NCBI GenBank assembly: GCA_037833965.1
Contig: AP031352.1
Coordinates: forward strand, 27,592,501 to 27,656,500
Length of the DNA stretch: 64,000 bases
Origin: Marchantia polymorpha subsp. ruderalis
Lineage: Eukaryota; Streptophyta; Marchantiopsida; Marchantiales; Marchantiaceae
Reading direction: 5' to 3'
This document shows, in pieces, positions 46,245 to 57,359 of the stretch. The notes under the pieces are model-generated. The model was given only the letters and a program-made list of their open reading frames with translations, was not told the origin of the DNA and searched no databases. The position numbers were made by a program, and so were the translations under genes. The number at the start of each line of letters is the position of its first letter. The stretch's first letter is position 1.

Positions 46245-49200
46245 TGCGGTTATGATATGTCTCCCCGCACGGCAGCTCCGACTTATTATTGCTCCCGTCC
46301 GCGTCTCCTTTACGAGAACTTTGCGCTCAAAAAAAATTTCCGCCCCACACCCGGGCAAAATGACGAGCGATTGCCTCTATGCAATCCAAAGCGTAATACT
46401 ACGTTGAAGCGGATCCTTCGATCTCAAGAATACTGTCTCGTATAATATTCCAACCTCAAGAGTGGCAAAACCAGCGCTCTGTCATCAACTTCCTCCGGCT
46501 CCGTAAAGCCCAGACCTCGGGATCGGCCTGTGCGACCAGCCCTGCTTTCTCACGTTAGAAAATCAGCCCGTGTCTTCCTGGGGCCCCATGCACTGTCGGC
46601 ACATTCCAGCGAAGATATGCGATACTACCAAATCTAATCAGCCCGTCAGCCACACGTCGTCCGGAGTATACTGACCCGACGGCAACCAACGAACATGCAG
46701 CAGAAGTGCACCGGTCCGAGTAGCACCAAATCACTCTTCCCCGAGGTCCCCCGCTCCACTCGACTCCACCCCGCCCAGCAGAATTTGGAAGCTGAAAAAG
46801 AGCCAAATCCAGCCAGTTAGAAAGGCGTCTGCCGAATCCTGCGTGATCACAAGGTCGTTGCAGTGATCGAATCCGAGCGGGTACAGAGGGCAATTGTTAA
46901 CGATATCCAGCAGCTCCCGCTACAAGCCACGGCAAACGCACCCAGAGCAGCAAGTCCATTCTGGCTGCCTTGAAAGAAACGAGGATTTATTTGCAGTACA
47001 ATACATTATTAGAAGGTGTTGGGACCGGAGTCTCGAGTCCCGAGATCAGACTCTATACAAAACTGTCTGTCAGAATGACCTTTCATGCGCTGGACTCGCT
47101 CGCTCGCTCGCACACGAGTCTGTTTGGGTCCTATCTTCTCTAGGACCGGAGACAAACTGGCCTTCACTGTTGCTGAGCTCTAGAAGATGGGATGGTCTTC
47201 CCCGCAATGTTTGAATCGCATTGAAAATGTACCTCTGCGACAGCAGCGCCCGACCAAACCAGATCTACAACCCCGAAGAGTCAGGCACGGCTGGACTTGG
47301 GCTTTGACGCGTGGCTGCACTAGTTACTTTGGGTCCTGCAGGTGCAGCAGGTCTCGCATTACTCCGGACAGACCCTTCCCAATGCACTCATCTGCCTTGG
47401 CAACTGTACTGGCATTGAAAACATGCTTCGGGGACGATGGTCGGCTCATGATCCCACTTGTAGCTGAAGAATGAGATAAATTCGTGGTTGCTATTGGAGA
47501 CTTGTAAAGCGGGAACCGAGCAATATAGCGAAAAGACTGTAAGAAACAATCAAGTCATGTTAGGATGAAACTTATTGGAAAAGTGGGTCCCAATAGCATC
47601 ATAAAGTGCTAAAGTCCTATCTGGGTTAACCATTCTAGATACTAACCGATGACTCGAAGAACCTCACATATCTTACTATTCCCTCGTAGGTTGCATCACC
47701 TGCTACTACGTATATGACCATGGATAAGAAGTAATATGTCGAATAGAATGGAATTCATCTCGTTTGACATTCTTCCTGCATTCTCTTAAATAAACATCCA
47801 CAATCCAATCAAACTTGTGAGCTGAACGAACTAAAAGTTACCATGTCAACACATTTTGAATCTTCGTCTTAGTGTTTCCATGAGATGAAGACTCACCCGA
47901 AATAAAGTCACTTGTTGGATGCGTTGCTCCAGCCAAGTGTAGATTACCCCGAACAAGTCTCCTACAAGGCATGATTTCAACAGATGGCAAGGAATTGCTG
48001 GACATGCGTTTTTGGAGCAACAGGAAATCAAATTTGTTTTTTCTTAGCGGACTTTGGAGTGATTTTTCCCCAAGAACGCACACTTTGTACCTCAATCTTA
48101 TGAACTACTGTCACGACCACGTACCTCTACAGCCTCTACAGCCGTGCCACTTTGAAGGGCAATACTGGAACCCGGAAGCAGTAGGTTCTGTGTCGATGGG
48201 GACCCAGTATGGGACCACGTCATATAATACTACAGTACCTGCCACGCGTTGGACCTGCATCCAAGCTCAACCACGTACATGCAGCATGTGGTACCCTCGT
48301 ATCACGCAATTATTGTTCGATGAAGATACAAATTGGAAATTTTTACCCAACACGTGGAGCACATCGTCAAGGACGTCTCGGTATGGAGTTGTCTCCTCTA
48401 CTCGTTAGAAAGGGTCAACTCAGAACCACTGACAAAAAGTATTCAACGGCAAGTTAGCATTTGAGCATGAGACTATCCTTCGACCGAGTAGGCTACCCGG
48501 TGGACTATTTGTTGATACGTGCATGTCTCCACGTAATACTTTCTTAAAAGTTTCCGCCGATTTCAGCTCATATGGTGACATGGTAAACCGAGTCAGCTAA
48601 TTCTATATAAAGCTGCAACCTTTCGTTGACTAAGAAATGCCAAGGGGATTGGAAGGCCTACTCCACTCAGAAGAGTGAATGCGAGTTGGCCTTTGATATA
48701 ACAGTGCGTTTCATACCTTCTCGTTGTTTCTGGAGCATTGACTTCAAATTTCGAGCCTAAGCTCATGGAACCATGATATAGAATTTATGAGCTAAACCCT
48801 AAAACACAACTTGACTTGAACATTTTGTAGCTTTTTGGATAAAGACGTTGTTTATTTCGTGGACGTAGACTGAGAGTGGCAAAACATCTATTTTTACTGT
48901 CGTCTGTTTTTTTGTCTCGTGTCTATGTATTCGTGTGTTTTCTGTAACAATTGATAACATAGCAAGTTGTGGATCAAACAAACAGGATGGAGAGCTTCTT
49001 TCTGTGGGTAGACAAAGATTTTATCTCTACCTCTTTTCTTAATAAAAAGACAAGCATGTTGCATATGGAAGCAATAGAGTATCTTTAAGGAGGTTCTGTG
49101 TTTGATTCATTTTTACGACTGGGTTCCATGACTTTGATCTTAAAACGCTTCAGTTTACAATATCTTGTTCAGTGAATGTTCTTGTTTTACAAATTCAAGT

Positions 49201-49480
49201 AATTCAAAGACGATATGAAAAACTAGTATTGTTATTCAGTTCTCTATGCAAATGACGTAAGGACACAATTCTTAGTGATTGTGTGGGCATTGATGATCAA
49301 TTAAATCAATCGTTTGACAAAAGTTGCAATTACAAGAATCCATAGTGTCAAGTAGAAAGACGAAATGTTGAACTACTATCTTGGACGAGGATACGTACCG
49401 ATAAAAAGAACTATGATGTCTGCTGCAGACTTTAGGTTTTAACGATTTGGGCCAAGAGTACCATGACTAGGAAGATGGGT
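46245..49480. other. Upstream region of PLD and intergenic DNA
   Basis: The first part probably contains the PLD 5' leader and promoter; no TATA box or leader intron could be fixed. Further right, ORFs such as 47971-48408 (145 codons, ATG start, plus) have no recognisable motif. I see no other gene before the receptor-kinase remnant. Confidence 0.45.
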
Positions 49481-49499
49481 TGATGGACTAGGAGGCCAA

Positions 49500-49915
49500 C
49501 CAATGAGAAGGACTATGACATCTGAAAGTTTGGACCAAGAGGACTATCTATTGAAGGCTCAGCTACATATTTCACATAGCCGTATTCAAAGCGATCGACA
49601 TTTTTGAGTTCGGCATTTTGCACTTAGACCTTATCAGCAATAAGAAGCCTCCAAGAAGTACATGTGGGACTCGGTGGAGTTCATCATCACGCACCAGGAG
49701 GATTCAAGTAGATTGTGGATCCAAGTTTCAAGGGCCATTACATTTATAACAAGCTTAATATTTTGATGTATGTGGCAATCACAAATGTCAAGTACTTGAA
49801 AACCTTGATAATGATCGTTCAATTTGAAAGCGAAAAGATTGTTAGACCAGAGAAAAAGCAACTGTTAGAGCCAAAATGTCTAGTGATGGCTGCAAAAAAA
49901 GTCTTAACACAAGAA
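49500..49915 (+). pseudogene. Receptor-like kinase remnant (C-terminal half of kinase domain)
   Basis: Three plus-strand blocks in three different frames follow the order of a plant receptor-like kinase. At 49526 on is a trace of the activation loop (FGPRGLSIEGSATYFT, compare DFGLSR..EGSATHVTT). At 49594 on is subdomain IX (IDIFEFGILHLDLISNKKP, compare SDVYSFGILLLELISGKKP). At 49667 on is the LRR/malectin-RLK-type segment GGVHHHAPGGFK, a stop, then IVDPSFKGHY (compare LVEWV...GDFK.IVDPSFKGHY). Two frameshifts and stops make it dead. The N-terminal lobe, membrane segment and ectodomain are not seen nearby, so only a fragment was inserted or survives. Confidence 0.72.
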
Positions 49916-49929
49916 AAATGATTTTGGAA

Positions 49930-51390
49930 AACTACTAATGATGAGAAATCTTTTTTATTTCTGTTGTTGTGAAAAAGTTCTTATGGCAAAGAAGTGTATG
50001 TTGCTATCAAAAACTCAACTGCAAGCAAGACAAACGGTTTAAAAAAAGATTGAATTTTAATTGGTACATACTAAACGTAAAAAATCCAATAACTAGCAAA
50101 AAAAACACCCTAGTTGACTTCACTTGAAAATCCTAACTATCGTACTTGCAAAATACTAAGCCTTGATATTTGATTATTTAAGATACTCGGCGGCAACACA
50201 AGGCTAATTGCAAGGTATCTCAATCTCATACAAGTTTTTTTGAATCTTCACATCTAGAATTTGATATAGTCAAATTTTTAAAAAAAGTCTAAATCTTGAA
50301 AGTAACATATGAGTGAAAAATACACATTTGTTTCAACATCACGATTCAAAACTTTAATAATTTCGTAGAACAAGATGGACATCATCAAGTTTGAAGAGGC
50401 AAGTAATTGTAACACTAGGTCTCAAGAGATAATTTCATTCAAAAATAAAATATAACATTGAGAAAAAGAGATATCAACAATGGTGTTTTTTCCCCTTATA
50501 TAAATCTTACTAACAAATACAATGACATCATCATACATTCCACTCTTAGTGAATTGATGACATGACAGATAACTTTAACAAGCATACGGATTGCTAATGT
50601 GGCTCTATCAACTAATACGCTAATTAACACATTCAATTCTTATCTATCAAGCACATGGATAGTTGACGTGACGTTGTCAACTAACACATTTATTCTCTCC
50701 CTCCAAGCATAAATATAGTTGACGTTACGACTATAAATTTTACACTATAATATATTTATAATTTAATCTACTTTACTTTTAACTAATTAAAGATTATTAC
50801 ATTTATGAAATAATAAAACTCAATGGATGTGAAAACTATGTAATATGGAATAGACAAATTAAGGTCAAATTTAAAATCATGGTATACAAAAAAATGCTTA
50901 TCTTCAACACTTGCAGCTCCAACAACAATGATTGTAGCAATCTTAAGAAGCATGGTTATATTACATCTACATACTTCTGTTTTGAAGCAATTAAAGTATA
51001 ATGATGATCGTAGGTTCTTAATAAACTATTTCATCATCAAAAGTTGTATGTAATCTTAAAACAAATGAACTTTAAGATGAAAGGTACTGGAACATAGATT
51101 CAGTATTGTATTGATAGACTCATTTGTTGATTTGATAATTATTATTCAGAATCTTGGAGAAGATGAAAAAAGCCTTACATATTGTGAGTTCGTTACAAAC
51201 GTCATATTAATCATCATCACATGTATTATTTTATTATGATTGCCAAACAATTACTTCCTGAAAAGTTGTAAGTGCATTATTGATTGATAATTTACAGCAA
51301 AAGATAATTTTGATGTCTCTTTCATATTTTTTTTCTGGCTCTACATTGAATGTGATGTGAGGTTGGTTTTATTTAAGTAACAACAATAAT
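49930..51390. other. AT-rich repeat island, no gene recognised
   Basis: AT-rich DNA without recognisable exons. It contains copy B of the dispersed LTR-like repeat (50525-50765) and leads into the copia relic on the same strand. Confidence 0.5.
50525..50765 (+). repeat. Dispersed repeat family, copy B (possible copia 5' LTR fragment)
   Basis: Aligned by eye with copy C (59630-59860) and with the reverse complement of copy A (14585-14795). Shared blocks include TTGATGACATG, ACATTCAATTCTTA, GTTGACGTGA and CAACTAACACATTTATTCT. It lies about 0.7 kb upstream of copia Pol sequence on the same strand, where a 5' LTR would be. Confidence 0.6.
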
Positions 51391-51399
51391 GAAGAACAA

Positions 51400-52400
51400 A
51401 TCAAATCTGATAGCAGATCCAAATCTAAGAATAAATTTCTACATAAAATGTTTGTGGTACGTCGGAAATGTGACAAGAGTGTTGATATTAAGAATAATAT
51501 CGCGTGAAGACTCAAGGTGATGATACTACTTTAGCCAATGTGGCTCAAGAAGTCAATACAAAGAAGTATGATTTGCTCAAATAAAGTTTGACATGCAATA
51601 GTTATGTCTTTCACTATTCATCAAAGAATTTTGATGATATATGTATCCTAGACAATGCTTGTTTTTATTGCATCTAAAACATTAGAGATTTTTTTTCACT
51701 TTTACAATATCAAACGGAATGATACTTCTTGAAGTATTGAAAATATTGGATTGGTTAAGATTCAAATGTTTGATGGAAGTAAATATACATTGATTCAATT
51801 CAAATTTACACTTATGATGAGACACAATTTGATTTCTCCTAGAACATTAGATTTAAAAGATCTTGAATGAAGCTATAGAAAGTAAATGCTTGAGCTGTAA
51901 TTACATGATAAAATTGTACATAATCACAATAATCTATACATGCTAGAGCACACTATCATCTATAGTGAAGTCCACATTGTTAAATCTCAAATTGAGATGT
52001 TTCATGTTTGACATTTAAAGCTATAACACATAAATAATAGATTCATGACACTACTTAGTGCTAGTAGCTTGTTACTTGTCTTGGGTAAATTTAGTTAGAT
52101 TTTTGTGAGCATTGTGTTATTAGCAAGCATCATAGATAAGACTTTGATGTTGGAATTCAGAATACTAAGGAGTTATTAAAGTATGACAAAATGTCGTGTG
52201 GAAACTTTTTCTAAATGTTCCACTCTCTGGAAAGTTTTACTATGTATTTATTATTGATGATTATTCAAAGTTTGTGGAGATTTATTTACTTACAAACAGT
52301 CATTACAAGATTCAAAGTCCGGGATATTTACAATTTTCAAAAGTTGGTAATTCCAAATTGAAATTTAGACTAGACACAAGGTGAGATTTTTACCATTGAG
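51400..52400 (+). pseudogene. Ty1/copia retrotransposon relic: protease to integrase region
   Basis: Plus-strand blocks in shifting frames match copia Pol in order. Near 51640 is a trace of the protease flank (ILDNACFYC). At about 51740-51860 is the protease/GAG-pre-integrase stretch (NIGLVKIQMFDGSKYTL, then NLISPRTLDLKDLE, compare nLiSlgtLd.kGy). At about 52100-52150 is a CEHCV.SKHHR-like block (compare C..CvfgKq.R). At 52210-52310 is the start of the integrase core (PLSGKFYYVFIIDDYSKFVE, compare slgGaryFvtFIDDySRkvw). Stops and frameshifts throughout show that it is dead. RT and RNase H are absent on the right. Confidence 0.8.
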
Positions 52401-52629
52401 ATTTCTTATAATGGCAAAAAAATGAAGGAAAAAATGCAGAAAAGCTACGTTTCAACCATAAAAATTAAGTTGTGCATGAACTCATATTTAGGTGAAACTC
52501 AACATTCAAGATTCATGTATCACTCATCATGTAATAACATTAAAAAAATTAACTTAACCATATCAACGGAAAAGTTGAGAAAAGGACATGATTTATGTCA
52601 GGCTATTTTTCCCAACAACTAAATCAAAG

Positions 52630-54725
52630 AAGAAAATAATTTATATTCCACAAAACTTAGAAAACTTTAATTGGTGAATCGATAAATCGATTATTATTTT
52701 GTAATATAAGCATTGGCGCAGGTGTAAACGAGGCGCTCTGCCTTGCGCTATAGACCTTCAATACTGACAAGTCCTTGGCTCAAAGAAAAACATAAGTTTT
52801 CTCCATGCACGCACACTCACTCTCTCCTGTCGGTCTTCCTCTACCAAAAGTCTCAACGTCGGACTCAGTTCCAATTTTATTGAGAACTAAAACCACTTTC
52901 TTCTTTTTTCTCATATCCGTCTGATAGTGAAAAACCACACTGCTAAACCAAAATGTACAAATGCTTTTATCCCGAAGTAAGTTCCATGACCAACGCTTCC
53001 ATTCTGCGAGACCTTGAACAATTCTTTCAAATGTTCGCATATATATAAAATTACACATTATGTGATTTTATACAAAGCTCTGTTGTTCACTCAAATCACG
53101 CTTCGTCATTTGAAAAGAATATGTTAAAATATTGTATGTGTGGGTTGATCTTTTAACTTTTTTTTCACATGATTTAAATTTTCATTGAAGCCTTAAAGCT
53201 TGTGTTTTTTTTTAGCGAACTTTATATATCATGTTGCAGATAATGATACATTTGACGTCGCGTTTTGAAAAGTTATAAAGTTCACTTTGTACTGCATATA
53301 CATATGATCACTTATACAATGTGGTTGTTCTAACATAGACATTGATGATAGAATGTTTTGTCGTTCCAAATTGTTTCAATAATGTAGCTGATTTTGCAAT
53401 TTTGGTGGTAGACATGCTTAACTTTAAGCGAAACTGATAATCATCAATAAAATTTAAGATAACATCGATAACGCAGAGTGGGCAAATCAAATAATCGTAA
53501 TTTACCATATGCAATAATGAAACAAATTTCGTGCTGCAACTAACTGACACCTATTTCACGATTCGCTCATGTTGAATTATTCATTCGTTTCTGCGGCACA
53601 CGGGGCAGGGTGCATCGAGTGCTCAAAACAGGCAGGTGACTCACGAGTCACTCACTGCATCTTCCGAGGGTCTTCTTCTCTACTAAAAAACGTCAAATAG
53701 CTATCAGACTAATGATTCAAGCTCTTAAGAGCAGTTAATCACCTCTTAGACTCGAACAAGGAGCAGAAGGCGTAGCCAAACAATCTAAACCAGGAAGTGA
53801 CACTTTCACATCCATGTCTATCACCTCCTTGATAGTCCACTAACTGGGTCAAGGGAAGTACACCTGCCGGCTTTCCCCTGAATTTACTACACGGCATCTC
53901 CTTCCAGCATTGAGAAGAGAGAAAAACATGTTTTTTAACGCGGCAAACTACACTGTCCGTGACTGTCACAACACTGCTATTAACTCACATTCTAGGATCT
54001 ACAATCACACGCCACTTCGGAGGTTGGTTTTGGGTCAAACAACGGTCATGACATAGCAGAAGATGACCACAAGAACATCGGCCCGTCAAAACTCTTGCCG
54101 ATAACTCACTGCACCATAACATGTTCCCAATTTGGCTCTTGGTGTAAGCGAGGGATTTGAAGCATCTGGTATTTGCTATTGATGAACGAATCATGGAACG
54201 TAGCCCAGATTACTCCGATATCTTGTGAAGTCGATGTTTGTTTGGCATGCATCACATGAACGGACGTTATGTGAATACATACGCAACCAGTCTGGTACAG
54301 AAAACACACCAAAACACTCATCTTGAGCGTATCACGACGAAGGACGGTGACTGTACACCAACATTGCAATCCATATTCAACAAGTACCCTCCACATGATG
54401 ATTGAACTTGTGTGAACTTGCCCTCAAAAAAACACGGAGCAAGCTTAAATAATCTTCACTTACATCGAATAGCCACAAATGCTCTTGCTTCTCCACAACA
54501 CGGAGCAACTTTCCTTGAGTTGGTTCTTCACAAGACTACGCACAGGCTATCCGCTTTATGTACATGTCGATTAAATTGAACCCCGTAAACACAAATGGTT
54601 CTTGAATGGTTCATGAAAAAATAGAAATAGCAATGTGCAACCAGAGCTTGCGAATGACGACACTTGAGAGACTTATGCTCGAAGAAGAAGCGACCGAAAG
54701 ATCTTCTCCATCCAACATTTCCAAG
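52630..54725. other. Intergenic, downstream of the thioesterase gene
   Basis: Short motif-free ORFs only. The right end probably includes the 3' untranslated region of the minus-strand thioesterase gene. Confidence 0.5.
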
Positions 54726-54730
54726 TAGGT

Positions 54731-57143
54731 TTACGCATCTGGAAGGGCTCCCAAGCGAAGTCCAAACCACTCCTGCAAATGAGAGAGCTCGTCACCATCT
54801 ATGCTGTGTCCAAGTCCGGGATAGGCCTGTCGCAATTACAATCAACAAACCTCCTGCGTTAGAAAAGTATAGCTTATACACGCCTGACTTGACAAGGGAT
54901 AAAGTACGGGATTGTAGGGAATATAAAGATATGGAATACTAAGATTGGGTTATATGAAGTATATTGGTACTTTATTATATGTAAGTTCTTTAATTCTCCG
55001 GCAAGATCGAGTACATGTACTCACTGCAAGCGGCAAAAGCAAGGCCTAAAATTCAAAGAAATCAGAAGATGCGGCAATATATGCCACGTCGGCTGGGCAT
55101 CCATGGAACGAGGCATCATTGATCAACAACGAAATCTTTAATTTGGGGTTAATAGAGTCTGCGAACGCATCATGTGAAGTAAAAATTTATTTGTCAATCT
55201 ATGTAAGACGCAAACAACAACCAACAATCTAATCACATACTCCTGATTTCTAACAGATCGGGAAAGACTAAGGTGCTGTCTACAACCTCTTGTATGTTAG
55301 TCAACGAGTGTAAAAGACTTGTACCAGTGTGATGAATAATATTCCAACATCTATCGAAACTAATCAATGCATTTTATATCGAAACATAGACTGGTGCCTT
55401 AACATCAACATGTTCACTGTCGTGGCCATGGATACTCCTACTGCAAATATACTATATCAGAAATCTCACAACAACCTCATATGTAGGAAATAGAGAGGAC
55501 AGCATATTGTACAACAACCGGTGTGGAGTTGGGCAATTAATACCAGTTAAGTCCAGGTCGTACCTTAAACTCACAACCAACACCAGCATGCTCAAGAAGA
55601 GGTGGACCAGCTTGTCCTGCTTTAAAATCTACAACATTGTCGCTCATACCATGGCACCATAGAATTGGCGTCTGCAAGTTTCAAAGAAGGATATTCCATG
55701 TCAGCCATTGCTTTCAGGGCGATTGTCTACGTGATAAAAAAGTGTGGAAGTGCCTATATACATAACTACAATACAGCCTGAAGTACCAGCTTGGCCTTGG
55801 CCGGGATCTTGCTGATAAATTCCGGATTCAAAGGGACCCAACCGCTGAACACAGCTGCTCCCGCCAACTTTTCAGGATATAGCAACGCACTTGCAAGCGA
55901 TAGGGCACCTGCTTCATACAACAGGCAAATACTTGCTCAGAGAAGAAGAGAAAAGACTGAGCTTTCCTACGAACAGAATCTGAAACAAAAACCAGCCAAT
56001 CCTACTTGTTCAATAGTAAGTCTGAACCATCTGTATTTGGAACAAAATACAGTGACTATCTCACTCAAATTTAAAATTTGATACTTACCTCCTTGACTAA
56101 AACCACAGACAAAAATCTTGTCTGGGCTTACACCTGCTGTCACTTCCTTGTCGATCATTGCGTGCACAGAATTTACAGCCTTCATCACCCCTGCCTCCAT
56201 CTCGGGAGATTGCTGCAAGACATGGCACTGTTAAGTAATGGATCGTTTTGCATTTAGAAGCACCCACTTAATGATACCAGGCTGCTGAGTGTGAAGTGTT
56301 GATCAAACTTTACATCCCCGGATGGTTATCTTCGCAGTACAGCATGCTAAAAGTCTTTTGAATGATCCGTATTTGATCCATCCCTGTTAGCTTTCACTAG
56401 CTCACTTCATGACCGTCCCTAAATAAGTTCCATTCTTACAAGTTAATTAATATTCATAAAGAGCAAACATACATCAGCTTTCGCTGAACTGGGTAACACC
56501 TCCAAAGTAGCTATATAATAATGAGAAAAGGACGAGAATCGTATATTCTTACAGCGCTGATCGGCAATTCGGCAACGTCAAACCATGATGGCATCAAAGC
56601 TCCATCTGCCAATTGAATTGAAGCAAGGAGCTTAAAAATCGGTCCATAAAACTGTACATACCCACACAATAAGCACACATAGGTAGCCCACAATCTGAGG
56701 CAACTATTTTGACTGATCGGAGTCTACATCAGATACTGTCTTTAACACTCCAGCGAGAAAAAAAGCATTGCAATCGGCCACACATGGATGCTCTGGATAG
56801 AACGTACTCGTCTTATAAAATTTCAGTCTCAACCTTAAGAAATTAGCAACCGGTTCAAGAAAAGCAAATCATCCTTTCCGCGACTCATCTCTTCCCGATA
56901 TCGAAAAATTTTACCAAAAAAAGAAAAATTGAAAAGGGAACTGCGAGGACACGCGATCTTGCAGCAAAGGAGCAATCAGTGATAAAACTCACAATTCGCG
57001 GTCACGCGCTGTGTGGGAGCACTGGGGAACAACCACTTGACATTGTTCATAAACTTGGCGGTGAAGAAAGACTTGAGGCCATAATTTGCAGGTCCAGAGT
57101 CCCCGAGGCCATGCAGCCAAATCACCACGGCACTGGACGCCAT
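54731..57143 (-). CDS. SOBER1/TIPSY1-like acyl-protein thioesterase/carboxylesterase, complete
   Basis: An alpha/beta hydrolase of the acyl-protein thioesterase family, probably cytosolic, expected to remove acyl or acetyl groups from proteins or small esters. My exon model is 57143-56993, 56605-56553, 56212-56089, 55908-55787, 55671-55564 and 54826-54731; all introns are GT-AG, phases agree, and the product has 217 residues. Residues 8-20 (IWLHGLGDSGPAN) form the oxyanion-hole loop; SWFDV follows in exon 2; GFSQG carries the nucleophile Ser107; D161 (SDNVV) is the likely acid; H193 in PGLGHSI is the base. LYP..L.GAAVFSGWVP is a strong family block. The short N-terminus and PSWFDVAELP resemble the SOBER1/TIPSY1 plant clade more than animal APT1. 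No signal peptide or membrane segment. Confidence 0.94.
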
Positions 57144-57327
57144 AACTGTCCTCAGAAACAGAGAAAAATGGCGACAGCAACAAAAATGTGGTGCTTCAAG
57201 TGCTTCTGAATGCAGTGGCTCCTCTGTATACTCGAATCAGCGATCAAACGTTTCGCTGACCTAGTATCCACCCTGCATACTCGACCTCGAGGCGAAGTGT
57301 GCACTATTATACGACAATTTCTTTCTC

Positions 57328-57355
57328 GAATTTCCCTTCTATAGAAGGGAAATTC
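57328..57355. repeat. Perfect 28-bp palindrome upstream of the thioesterase gene
   Basis: GAATTTCCCTTCTA is followed directly by its exact reverse complement. It sits 185 bp upstream of the thioesterase start codon, in the likely promoter or leader. A symmetrical protein-binding site or a chance foldback are both possible. Confidence 0.85.
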
Positions 57356-57359
57356 TAAC

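Noticed and set aside
47971-48408. 145-codon plus-strand ORF with ATG start
   Set aside because: No domain, irregular composition with many Trp/Tyr/Thr, overlapping open frames on the same strand.
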